A stretch of 64,000 bases of DNA, taken from assembly GCF_910591885.1 (NCBI RefSeq), contig NC_063269.1, positions 3,782,001-3,846,000 on the forward strand, in the 5' to 3' direction. Positions 38,301 to 49,129 of the stretch are shown piece by piece. The notes beneath the pieces were generated by a model. It was not told where the DNA came from and did no database searches. It saw only the letters and a program-made list of their open reading frames with translations. This DNA comes from Bombus terrestris. Its lineage: Eukaryota; Arthropoda; Insecta; Hymenoptera; Apidae. Numbering within the stretch: position 1 is the first letter of the stretch; every line of letters begins with the position of its first letter. The position numbers and the translations under genes were made by a program.

Positions 38301-41300
38301 GAAATTTCATTTACTTCGATTAATCCAAATAAGGAATCCCTTACACGGATAAATTTTGACTAGCAGAGATTGATCCTTTCCAAATTTGTGTTATGACATT
38401 CGTGATATTTTAAAGATAGTTTCGTGTGCGAAAGAATTGCTATTTATAACGTTTTTTATCGATATTACGATATAAACGGAAAGTGTATCGTTTTGGGCGT
38501 CAATTCGCGGGAATTTTTGGGAAATCGGACCACGAGGCGGCACGCGAATTCGCTCGACCGCAACGGTAGATCGCGAGCACTTCGATTATTACGGTTATCG
38601 CGCGCGTCACAATGCCTTCGTGGCTGTGGCTCAGCCCATGCGACACGTGCATTGTAAACATGGGGGTTGGCCGCGTTATATGATCGTCGCAGGTGCAAAG
38701 TTAAATGTGCATGGCTCCGTTCAGCCTTGGTTTACGGAATTTGCACTTCAATATCGATGTTCCGGAGCTATTCGCGAGACCGGCGTTCGACCGAAAGTCA
38801 GCCAATTCGTACGGTTAGTTGCTGCGGAAGTGCATACAAGAACACGCGAATCCAACCGCATTCACGATCGCGTGAAAGATCAGATATCAGATGCGCTTTA
38901 TTCCCTGCTGTTCATTTTTTCCTGCGATTTCCCATTTTTCCAATCGTTTGTGAAGTTGTTCCAAAAATGTTGCAGCATAATGAAATAATAAATAAATTAA
39001 TCTCTTTGAGAGTTTCATCTTGGATTCATCGGTGTAGACGTTATTCGAATAAAAATTCCACATGGTTAAATTTTAATCAAATTTAAAATTTTAATCAATT
39101 TTAATCAAATCAGTTTTTAATTTTTTCGCCGTCGATACTCGTCAAGCATCTCAATCTGCTTCTCAATCACATGTCATTCCAAATAAATTCTCATTCCCAC
39201 GATATATAATATACTCTTGTATCTTGTTTATCGATTCGCAAAAGTATTGTACGTAATATAAAATATTATATCGAATATCATATAGTTTACTGTAAGCTTC
39301 GTGGTCGATTGCCGATTCACCGTATTGCTTTATAATTATTCCTTAACGTGCACACCGTGGACTCGCCAACCAGACGAGGGCCGGACGTGCGCTTTGGAAT
39401 CTAATTACTCGTTAACCGCTTATAGACGTGGACTACCGACCGGGGACTGGAACGTTATTATTGCCGAAACGACTGAAATTTGGCTGTGATTAAGCATTTA
39501 TTGCTTTTTGGTCTTCGCAAGTTTAGTGGTTTAAACGTCATTATCGCGTCTCAGGTCTGGCTATAAACTGACTTTTACTACTTACCACTTTGGCATTTCC
39601 AGAGTTGTTGCCAACTTGACAGCCTTATTAAAAATACGATAACCTGTTAGAGATACAAACTAGTTCTAATAGCCTATCGTAAAGTTATCCCTTTTGAAAC
39701 TTAGATCTGACAAGTTTCAGATATTCACCGTGTCCATTTTGAAGTTATATCTTCGCATGAATTTCACGCGTTTCAACGATTGACACGTTGGTAGGAGACG
39801 AGAAATATTTTTAAAAGACGATTCGATTCTTGACCCTGGCGTTTGGAAAAACGTTCGGTGAAAATAAGGACGGCCAGCTGAAGCGGATTAAAGCCGAGTT
39901 CTCTGTAAAGCAGAGTCCTGTAAAGCGTATCCCAGGAGCTGATATATCTCTAGTTTGTAGTCCGACTACTAAAAATCCTTTATTTCTAGGCTGCAAACGG
40001 AAGGCTGGCGAAAGGAGAGTAAGAGAGGGCTGGTTGCGCACCATCTGCGCCCTTCTCACGCTTTTAGCCAGTAGTGCCAGCTAGACCGACAATAAGCTGA
40101 TAATTGAGCTTTTGAATAATTCCAGCTATTTAATCCTGGTTTAATAAAGCTTCCCGTTTCAAAACGCTCGTGAATTTCATTAGAGGGACCCTTGACTGGA
40201 GAATCGCGGGAGCGACATTAATGCGCGCAATTTAGTCTCTCTTTCTTTTTCCTCTCCCACTGCTCGCGCTGTCTCTTCTCGTTTTCCCTTTCCTTTGCTT
40301 TTTTTCGGTCATCCCGGAAAAGTGGACGTAATTTATATAAAAAAGAGGAAAAAAGAAAGAAAAAGAAAGAAGGGGAGAAGGAAGGGGAGAGGAAAGAAAC
40401 AGAAAAAGCTTGCAGGTATACGTAGTACAATGCTAGCCGTTACGTCGTAAAAATTTGGAGGTCGGTCGCTTTTTATTATCCTGAATCATGCCACTCGTTT
40501 AACGCGATTGTCATAAACCGAAAGAAACCCTACTTTCGTTGCGTGCCTCTTTGTTTTAAGAAATAAAAAATTATATCTGGTATCGCGAACTTCACGACTG
40601 CAACGACTGCAATGGTAATTTTTCCTATCGGCGAAACGACGAAAGTTATTTGCTCTTGATAAGTAATTATTTCATAAGATATTCGTGCACGGTTCTAAAC
40701 GAATCGCCTCTTTCGTTCATTTGAAATTCCGTTCTCTGGGTAACAATAGACGTCGCAAATCCGACCTTGCTGCAATCAAATTTCCATCGATGCAGTTCGC
40801 TGCATTCTCCGCGAATACACCACGGGGATATGGGGTATCAAAAGGCCAACCTCCTACGATACGAGTTTATGCAGTGGAGCGTTTAGTGGCGTAGGTTCTT
40901 TCATCGGTAGATTAGTTAATTTCGGTGCAGCTATATCCCAGTCCCTGGATCCCTGATGTAATTAGCTGCACAATAGGAAACAGCTGACCCTCTATCGTAT
41001 GGACGATGTAACGTCTAAACCAATCTCCGCTAACAGACAATTATTACACCTGTATTTCATACGTCCACCGCACTGTTTTCGAGATTCCCCAAACACGACC
41101 AAAGTATTCTCCATACTCAAAGTCTTTTCCCCCTCGTCGTTCTTTTACGATGTCACTCGGATCAATTTCAATATGTACTGCCGAGTCTAGGTCGATTCCG
41201 ATACAAAATTTTCCCCTCCGTGGGATTCCAACTTTAGAATTTATATCTGTAAGTACTTTGACATTTGAAAGAATCGATCTTCACGAAGGTACTGCTCGAA

Positions 41301-41340
41301 CTTTGAAAGATGAAACGATGTATCTTACATACTACAAACG
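32377..41340. other. Gene-poor DNA with CpG-rich patches and pyrimidine/purine tracts
   Basis: No gene is supported. CpG-rich patches are at about 33000-33640 and 38510-38900. A long pyrimidine-rich stretch at about 35160-35720 contains a GCTC/GCTTG tandem run (about 35195-35220) and gives long but Ser/Leu/Phe-rich false frames. A cluster of TAATTA-type motifs is at 36990-37560. A TTAATCAAATTT-type short repeat is at about 39064-39115. Facing pyrimidine and purine tracts lie at 40232-40310 and 40339-40407. Confidence 0.5.
40232..40407. repeat. Polypyrimidine tract followed by polypurine tract
   Basis: The left half is almost all C/T (CTCTCTTTCTTTTTCCTCTC and similar). After a short mixed spacer the right half is about 70 bases of nearly pure A/G (AAAGAAAGAAAAAGAAAGAA and similar). 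The two halves are roughly complementary in composition and could pair as an imperfect hairpin. Confidence 0.6.
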
Positions 41341-42493
41341 TTAGGCGCGGTATACAGGGTGTTCAGCTACAGGTGTAACTAAATTTAAGGGGCGATTTTT
41401 GAATACGAAATGAATATAAAAGTCGCGTTTTGAGTTTTGTTTCTTAGTTGCTGATAATTAAAAATCGATTGAAAGGGCGCGAGCAAACCTTCTTACACGA
41501 ACGAAAGTAGGGCAGCTCGAACAGTCGGAGTACAGCGATCCCAAAACCGGACATGGAGGGCAGCTTATCTCGAATCGGTCAAGGCTATAAAAAATACACG
41601 GTGTCGTTTAAAAAACTCAACGTCACTTTGATATGAGAAAATATAAGATATACAAAAATAAAATTAGCCTATATATGTATGTACGTGTGTGTACATGAGC
41701 TGTACAGTCTAAATATTTCTATTAACACGATTCATCGCTGTCTTCGCTACTGTTAAATCTCCCTTTAATTCTTTCCACGATTTCTTCGCCATCTACGTCG
41801 CACATCTTGTTATTTTCATTGCCAAACGCGTTAAAATTACCCTAATTTTCGCCTGCTTTCTTCGCTGGACCTTGTGCTCGACGATTCCATGACTTTATAA
41901 GAAATGGTATAATAGTAATGAACACGTAGGTAGGTGCGTTTAAAATATTTGTTTCCCTTTACTACTGGTCGACATTATTCCGATCGAGCGGTAGAAAAAG
42001 ACTTCGAATAATTAAAGTTCTATTGTATTTCGAAAACTAAGGCTTGGTAATGGTTATATTATGTACACGCCAAATTATTCATTATCGGGATGTTGACTTT
42101 CATAACATAATAATCTGGGTCACTAAAATCGATAGAGTGTAAAATTTTCATTAACGAAACCACGAAATGGAAACTTTTGTCGTTGCGTTGCTGTTATCTC
42201 ACCGATATGAAGGCGATACCGGTTTTAAAAGGCAAGTCGCTGGCGTTTTATGTGACGGCCCAGGATAAAATATAAACTTTCGCAGCTTTCTGCAAACATT
42301 ATTTGGTGATGTCGCTAAAGCAGGATATTTTATAAAGATTAAAATAATGTCAGATATCGATAATCGCGGCGGAAAACGAATAAACTTGGTACCAGTAGAG
42401 AAGAGTATTCTATACGTTAGGTATTAAAGTTTTCTCTAGCCGACTGCAGTGAATCTCAACGATGACATGTTCTATTTTCGAAAGGCATGTGTC

Positions 42494-42988
42494 GATAGTT
42501 CAAGAAAGACTCGAAAAAGCATTGTTCGTCAGCATGAACTGCATTTGCATTGTTAAATGGAACGTTGATGGAGAATTTTAGTTTTAGATATAAGTACTGT
42601 GTTTTTTAAGTTGAAACTGGTCTTTAAGTTACTCCGGCCTATCTAAACTACTTGGAAAATACATAGTTTCCGACGCCATTTATCTATTATGTTTGTCTTA
42701 TTATTCTTATAATAGCAACTTTTATCTGTAAATACAGCGGACAAGGTTTAAGGGAAACTCGAAAAAATATTATTGGTCGGCGCGAGTTGCATTGACATTG
42801 TTAGAAAGAACGTTTGCCAAAGAATACCAATTTCATATATTTATACTATGTCTTTTAAGTTAGAACTAGCCTTTAGATTATCCTAACTTATCTAACACAG
42901 CTGATAGGACAGGTAATATTCGACGTAACTCAGCCATTGTATGTTTTATCTCATGTTACTATAGCGATTTTTATTTGTAGATATAACG
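42494..42988 (+). repeat. Diverged tandem duplication, two units of about 248 bp
   Basis: Unit A (42494-42738) and unit B (42739-42988) share blocks in the same order with a constant offset of about 248. Examples are ACTCGAAAAA, TGCATT-GACATTGTTA, TTTTAAGTT-GAACT-GCCTTTA, CCTA-CTTATCTAA and TTTTTAT-TGTA. A partial third start follows at about 42989 (GTGCAAGGCTAAAAA). They are old, with roughly two thirds of positions matching by eye. They sit just upstream of the TIL gene. Confidence 0.6.
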
Positions 42989-43275
42989 TGCAAGGCTAAA
43001 AATATCCGCACGGTAAGGTTAAATATAATAAAATTCCGACAATTCCATCGGTTAATTCCACCTTAACTTCAAATACACCGATCAACGTTCCTTCGTTAAA
43101 CGCCTGTTATTTATTGCCACGTGTTATCTTCGTGGAGCATACACTGTCCAAACAAATGCGTGTTTTTAGGCAGAAATTTGCCACATAAAAATCACGAACA
43201 TCAGTGCCTCCACATTAAAAGCAAAAACGCGTTGAAAACCTGCTAACCGAAGGAATATTCTCAACGAAAGTCATC

Positions 43276-44841
43276 ATGCCGCCATACCTTGTGACTTTCT
43301 TACTTGTCGTTGTGGTCCTCGCTGATTGTAAGTATTCTGCATTGTCTTCAAACCTTATCTGCGTTATTTTGCTTCTTGCTTTTCATAAATGCCTATGCGA
43401 CACTAGTAGGCTCGAGTGCAACCGCATCAGTTTGCTCAACAAACGAAGAATGGATTCGTTGTGGACTGTCGTGCGAACCCAGTTGCGGCGATAGACACCC
43501 GAATATCACAAACCCCTGTCCCCGCAGTTCCCGCAGTCACCGTAGTCTACGTATTGAACTTTTTCCAGGTGGTCCTGGTCCCGTGAGTATTATGAAATTA
43601 TTAGAGGCGTACGAAAACCCGAGAAAGTGGAGGACCCGATGCTCGGGACGGGTGGGAAAGAGACCGAGGGTGATTATTGATCGGGTAATTGGCAGATGAT
43701 ATAACGATAGATATAATATAATATATCTATCATGTTTCTATCGAGATTCACGAGAAAATTGGTAATAAGACACTTTCTTACAATATAGGCCAGTGCCATT
43801 TGAATTGGCAACAGCGTCTACTCTGCTGTATCGGTCAAATTATGAAGATAAAGGAATAATATTCGCATAATCGGTCAACGAGTGTTTTTTTAACATACTC
43901 ATGGTGATAACTCGAAAAATGTGTTTTCCGAGTTGCGTCAGTTTTTGTACAACTGCGCGATATGTTATACTGTTGCGTTAAGGATAGTCGAATGCTTCGT
44001 GAGTAAAAATCAACGCATATGTATGGCTATTTTATAGACCATATCCTGTGTCCGATATTTTAAGCACAGCTTTACGATCGTCTTATTGAAAATTGCTTGA
44101 TATAGTCGCGTTGATATTTGGACACATCGCTATCTCTGCATTCGTTGCTTTGCATAAGATGGGATGATTTAAATATCGCGTTGTATATTCCACTAAGATG
44201 CGAACCATTTACCATAGCTTCAGAGTATGTCAACAACTTCTTGCATCGTTTTATTGTATCCATAGGGTGTCCAACATTTATAGTCACGATCTGCTAAATC
44301 TGTATACTCGTGATGTATTAAAAATGGGCAGCAAAACTATAGATTTGATCGTGAATTTCAATGCTAAATTGTTTTTTTTTTCTTGAATCATATAGCAGTC
44401 TAAATGTCAAGCTTTCATGATGGTAACGTGACCGTAGTACCTCTCACGAGCAATCTTATTTGTTGTTAAATAATAATAAAAAGCGTTGTTATTAGGGAAA
44501 AATTGTTTATATATCCCCAAACTACAAGAAATGGTTCACATTGTCATAGAATAAGCAACAACGACATTTATATCATCCTCTCTTATACAAAGGAATAAAT
44601 ACAGAGATGTCCGTGTCCGAATATCCATGTGACTGTATTTTGTCAACATATATTCAGATACAGTTAGATTATCGAAAACTAAATTTCAAAATCTACCATA
44701 AAATAGCTGCGTATTTGTGTTCTAACGTTATCGATAAATGTTCTTCAGGTATGCGTTTCCGGCCCCAGCTGTCAGTGTGTCGGAGGTACTTTACGAAACG
44801 AAGCCACTAACGAATGTGTACTACCGGAAAACTGTCCATAA
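43276..44841 (+). CDS. Secreted TIL-domain (trypsin-inhibitor-like, cysteine-rich) protein
   Basis: This is a likely secreted serine-protease inhibitor of the ascaris/TIL fold, common in hymenopteran haemolymph and venom glands. Exons are 43276-43327, 43407-43582 (or from 43410; two AG sites 3 bases apart) and 44749-44841. Phases agree and give about 106 aa. Residues 1 to about 24 form a signal peptide (MPPYLVTFLLVVVVLAD then small residues). The mature part has ten cysteines in TIL order: SVC, IRC, LSC, PSC, NPC, VC, PSC, QC, NEC, ENC, ending VLPENCP. The CQCVGGTLRNE and CVLPENC ends match the family. The fifth-to-sixth cysteine segment, which holds the inhibitory loop and usually has only a few residues, is about 22 residues here (Arg/Ser-rich, then FPGGPGP). 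The exon-2 donor (CCC|GTGAGT) is the only good one in the right phase. Target protease unknown. Confidence 0.72.
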
Positions 44842-47800
44842 GTATTTGCACAATTTATAGTCAGTACTTACATACATATTCATGTAGACCAGTTATTAGA
44901 CTAACAAATATATTTCGAAATATTCCAGATTGAATATATTTTAATATTTATCGTGATGCGCGATTCGCAAATTCGGAAAATGGTTTCGTTGAGATCCACT
45001 GAATTTAGAAAATTTCACGAGATCCCACGAAAAGATTACGATTTCGAAATCGTAGCGACTGAAGAAGACGTCGAAAAAATTATCTGTAAAATCGAGCACG
45101 AAGATATCAAGTCTGGATTAATAAATCGTACGACTGGAAGAAATATTTTCAGATTTCTGTTAATTTCTAAAGAGTTGCAAAATGATTTAACTATATTTAG
45201 CGATTTCTATAATTTTTCACAAGTGTTTTCACGATTCTCACGATGTTTAACGATTTCTGATACCAGTTCTGACTTGATTTTACGATAGATAGCGCTTCTG
45301 CAGTTTCCACTGATTCTTAAGAGTTTTCTCAGTTACAAGAGTTGATATTTCTTTCGGAGTACAATGCTACGTGCAAAATGTTTTATCGTAGTACGCCATA
45401 ATTAAGCAATTCGTAGTTTAATGCAATATTTCATTTTGTAATGACTCTATTTAAAACAACTGCATTTTTATCGTTCACAAATTGTTTACGCATAGATTAC
45501 CTTGAATTCTACCTTGTGGAACAGTTTTGTATTCAATTTTAGTTACGTAAGCAGAACCGTTTCCGTTTTTACATTGAAACGCGAGTGTGGCTGAATCGAA
45601 GCGATGAAAATATATACAACTTTAATGTCTTTTTGTACCATTTCTTTGAATCTGTCAACTGGATTCAAAGCACGTTTCACAAATAATTGTACAGTATGTG
45701 CGGCAGAGGAAATGTTGTGTCATCCACTAGGTTCGCAGCTTGCAATGTTCGCATTATCAAGTACCATTAATATTTTTGAATACATTTATAAGGAGTCACA
45801 TAGTGATTCTTCGAAGAAAGTAGTCATGTTTGACCATAAAATTTGAAACCTTTTTTGGTTGCAGTTTTATTATACTTATTATCGGTATAATGTGCGCTAA
45901 TATGGAATTCACTTACAGGATACCTAACACTCATATGAGGTACTTACATATAAGGAAAGTAGGATATTCTTCCAAATGATTGCGGTGGGTACGATATTTG
46001 GTGGGTATCGTTCGACAAGATATTTTAAACCTGAAACATAAAATCTTAATTTCGGAAAATTTAGTGTTCGGAAAATATAGGCTGCTACACGTGCAGTATA
46101 TTCTGATTTTGCTTGTTTCCAATACTATAAAGAGAAAGTTATAACAAGAGTATCATCGTGATACTCTTTGCGGGAAATAAGAGGCTTCCGGTTAAAGTGC
46201 TCATAAAATATACAGACCCGCTTGAAGATATGGTTTACATCTTTTAAACCTGTTTGTTCAAGATTCGAGTCTACTTACGTGTAAAAGCATCATTATTTTC
46301 GTCGAAGCACGTACGTGTGCTCGAGATTTTCTAACGAAATTAGAACCTATTCGCAGTACATGATACGGTACATTCCATCGATCCCATTTCCATTTTTATT
46401 CGTCTTACGATTCATTCTACTTATCAGCGGTCGCTTTTATCCTCCTCGTTTAATGTTGCTCGATCCAGAGACCGAGAAGTATTGGACGTATCGGAAGCAT
46501 TTCATTAGCAACGTTTCACATTCCTTGAAACCTCACTGGGGTTTATCGGAGTCTGCTAAACGGATAATCGGTAATTGATTCGCACAGAGACCGGCCGATT
46601 CTCGCCAGTACTTCCCAGCGTGGGTCGTGCGCGAAATTAAGCGTGCCACTCGCGTCGCGATACGATACTAATTAATCGACCGGCTCACGGTTATCCGCGT
46701 TGCACTTCTGCGGCCGTTGCATCGTTCCGAATTCCGCTTACTTTAACGTGGAACGATCAATTTACGGTCCGATAATTGGCCGATTCTCTCGAACCGTTAA
46801 GAAAACGAAATCGATTATTCTTCGCCTCCACCGTACGTCCACGCATTTCTTCGCGTCTTTCGATCCTTTTCGATGAGAAGGGAACGCGTACTCCTCCGGA
46901 GGAGAAGCTCTCCTCGCGTTTTCCTTTATCGTTGTCGCTCCACGGAAACTCGTTCCATTCAATTAACACAGCAGTTAGTACACGCTGATATCAATTTCCG
47001 CGACGTTGCTTCACGGTCGAGCGTTTACTACTTAAGTGGACACATCCAAGCATTGTACGCGAGCAATTCAAACTACTCGCGGAGTAGTTAGCGGTCAGTT
47101 TATGCGCAGTTCATGAGCTCCTGGAAGAGCACGGACGAACACGCCGACGTAACTAGGGTTGAAAGTACACCGGTTTGGATTTCTAATACGTGTATACGAT
47201 GTACACGACGATGTAGACTGTCCCCTGACGTATCCGGTGAAGCAATCGGTTAACAGAACGGGGGCCTATTACGTATACGGGTCATCAAAGGGAATTCCAA
47301 GCCTGTGACATATTTGATGGTCGTTGCAGACTCGCTGACTGTTGGCATAGTTAAAATATCATTGCATTCGGTTGATCTGTTGTTCGCGTTTGATCGCCGC
47401 CCCCTTCCTTTCTTCTATATAAACTTCTCTGCCACGAACGATACCGTTTGTAATGGAATATCAGGTGAAAAGAACGAGAGAGGATAAGGGAAATAAAACG
47501 AACAACGTAAAAATGGCCAAGGACGAATTGAAAATTAAAATTGAATTTATTCCTCGAATCGTAACTACGATTTATTTATTCTCCGAATGGAATTGCTTCT
47601 GATCGTTTCTCTCTTCTCTTCTATAGAAACTCCGCCGACATCAGCTGGATACTTTCTGCGATTGAATATCGAGCGAGAAAAACATAAAATTAAAAATGCA
47701 AAAGAAGACGAGGATTTAATCGACGATTACGGAATGCTATTTTAAATTCATACTACTTGGGAAACATAATGGAGACAGATAGCGACGCAGGTTTTTCCTT

Positions 47801-48244
47801 CGTCGAAACCATTGTATCGAACCTTCGCCGGCTTAGCGGAGAAAAGAATTCCTGGCTTGTGCCACTTGGTGGATTTCACCGGACGGCATCTTGTTGGGAT
47901 GGAACATTCATGAGAGGTTCCCCCGTTCGGCAATGCAACTTTTATAGGGGCAAGACTCGGGGTGGGTCATCGCATTTATACTTACATTCTCTCTTTCGAA
48001 CTCACGTATCCCGTAATCGCGTGTTCCGCCGCGAATAATTGATGCGCGCGGGTGCCTTCCCCACACTCGCAGTGTGTGACGTACCGTTCGATAGAAGATT
48101 GAACTCACCGACAAATTACGATCTTTCGTGGCTAAAATCGAATCCTTCCTGATTTATTGGGTCCAGTCACGAGAAATCAAAATTATTTCGTTATCGAATA
48201 TTAAATAAAAAAAGAAAATGAAAGAAAATCAAATATATATATAT
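44842..48244. other. Gene-poor DNA downstream of the TIL gene
   Basis: No gene is supported. Frames at 44953-45288, 45604-45846 and 46315-46578 start with ATG and look tidy, but they carry no motif I recognise and no paired splice sites, and are probably chance. An (AT)n run at 48233-48245 borders the transposon relic that follows. I looked for further TIL-type cysteine exons near the gene and found none. Confidence 0.45.
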
Positions 48245-49129
48245 AGGGTGAGTGTCTCCTAACACGACGACTTAAAATAACTCGTAAGTTATTCGTTGTA
48301 CGAAAAAATGTTTCAAATAAAAGTTGCACGGTATCTAGGGGGACATACAGCGCTTTAATCTGTTTTTTATTACCTTACTTTTATAGCGAGATATTAGGGT
48401 CACCTTCAGTTTTTTAAATGGAACGTCCAATATTTTTTCTCAAATTTAGATAAATCGTCAAATTTGCACCTTTTAATAAAAAGTGTTACACGAGGCGGGA
48501 CTTAAAATGAATATTTTAAAACAGGTTTTATTTCAAGCGAATTTATCTATTTCAAAGTGCTGTTCATTACGCGTTGATGCACTTGCGTAATCGAATTATC
48601 AGTGAGCGAAGAATATTTTCGAGCGTTCCTGTGGTTATGGCAGCGCATGCACTAATAATACGTTCTCGCATATTTTCCACCGTCGTTGATGGCTCGCGAT
48701 AAACCTCATTTTTTAGTGTTCCCCGAAGGAAATAATCGAGCCAAGATAACAAAACCTAAGGTTTACAAACACGACCTATGGCAAACAAAGCCGTGTTAAG
48801 AATCACGTTGACCGGGCGTACTTCCTAATATCAAATTCCTAGCATCATTAATTTGAAAATACCTCAGTGATTATTCCTTTCAAGTTCCACTTCGCGTAAT
48901 ACCTTTTTACCCAAAATTTGACGATTTATTTGAATTTGTGAAAAAATATCAGACATTTCGTTAAAAAAACTGAAGGTGACCAATATCTCGCTAAAAATTT
49001 AGCTAATTAAAAACAGATTATATAACCATGTGTCCTCCTATATACCATGCAACGTTTGTTTGAAACATTTTTTCGCACAGCTAATAATTTACAAATTATA
49101 TTAAGTCGTCGCGTTAGGAGACTCACCCT
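48245..49129 (-). mobile_element. DNA-transposon relic with long terminal inverted repeats and a transposase fragment
   Basis: The left end reads AGGGTGAGTGTCTCCTAAC and the right end is its inverse, GTTAGGAGACTCACCCT. Inverted similarity extends about 220-230 bp inward (48245-48475 against 48910-49129) at about 75-80 percent by eye, including CTGAAGGTGACC...ATATCTCGCTA on both arms. The middle holds a minus-strand transposase remnant. The element is about 885 bp, too short for a full transposase, so it is internally deleted. It is inserted next to AT-repeat DNA, so the target-site duplication is unclear. Confidence 0.8.
48567..48752 (-). pseudogene. Transposase C-terminal fragment (Tc1/mariner/IS630-like DDE type)
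   Basis: The frame contains LDYFLRGTLKNEVYREP, then an amphipathic stretch (TVENMRERIISACAAI) and LRKCINA. This matches the well-known tail after the last catalytic acidic residue in many insect Tc1/mariner-group transposases (pattern LDFFLWG-LK--VY followed by T-EEL---I and R---C). The Trp of the FLWG motif is Arg here, and the catalytic core is absent. It lies between the long inverted repeats and is surely non-functional. Confidence 0.65.

Noticed and set aside
44953..45288. 111-codon ATG frame just after the TIL gene (charged, DYDFEIVATEEDVEKI)
   Set aside because: It has an ATG start and mixed composition, but the 3' part repeats GATTTCT/ACGATT words, there is no homology I can name and no exon structure. 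Left as possible only.
46315..46578. 87-codon frame with a hydrophobic N-terminus and a charged tail (DPETEKYWTYRKHF)
   Set aside because: Not recognised as any family and not supported by splice sites or a promoter.
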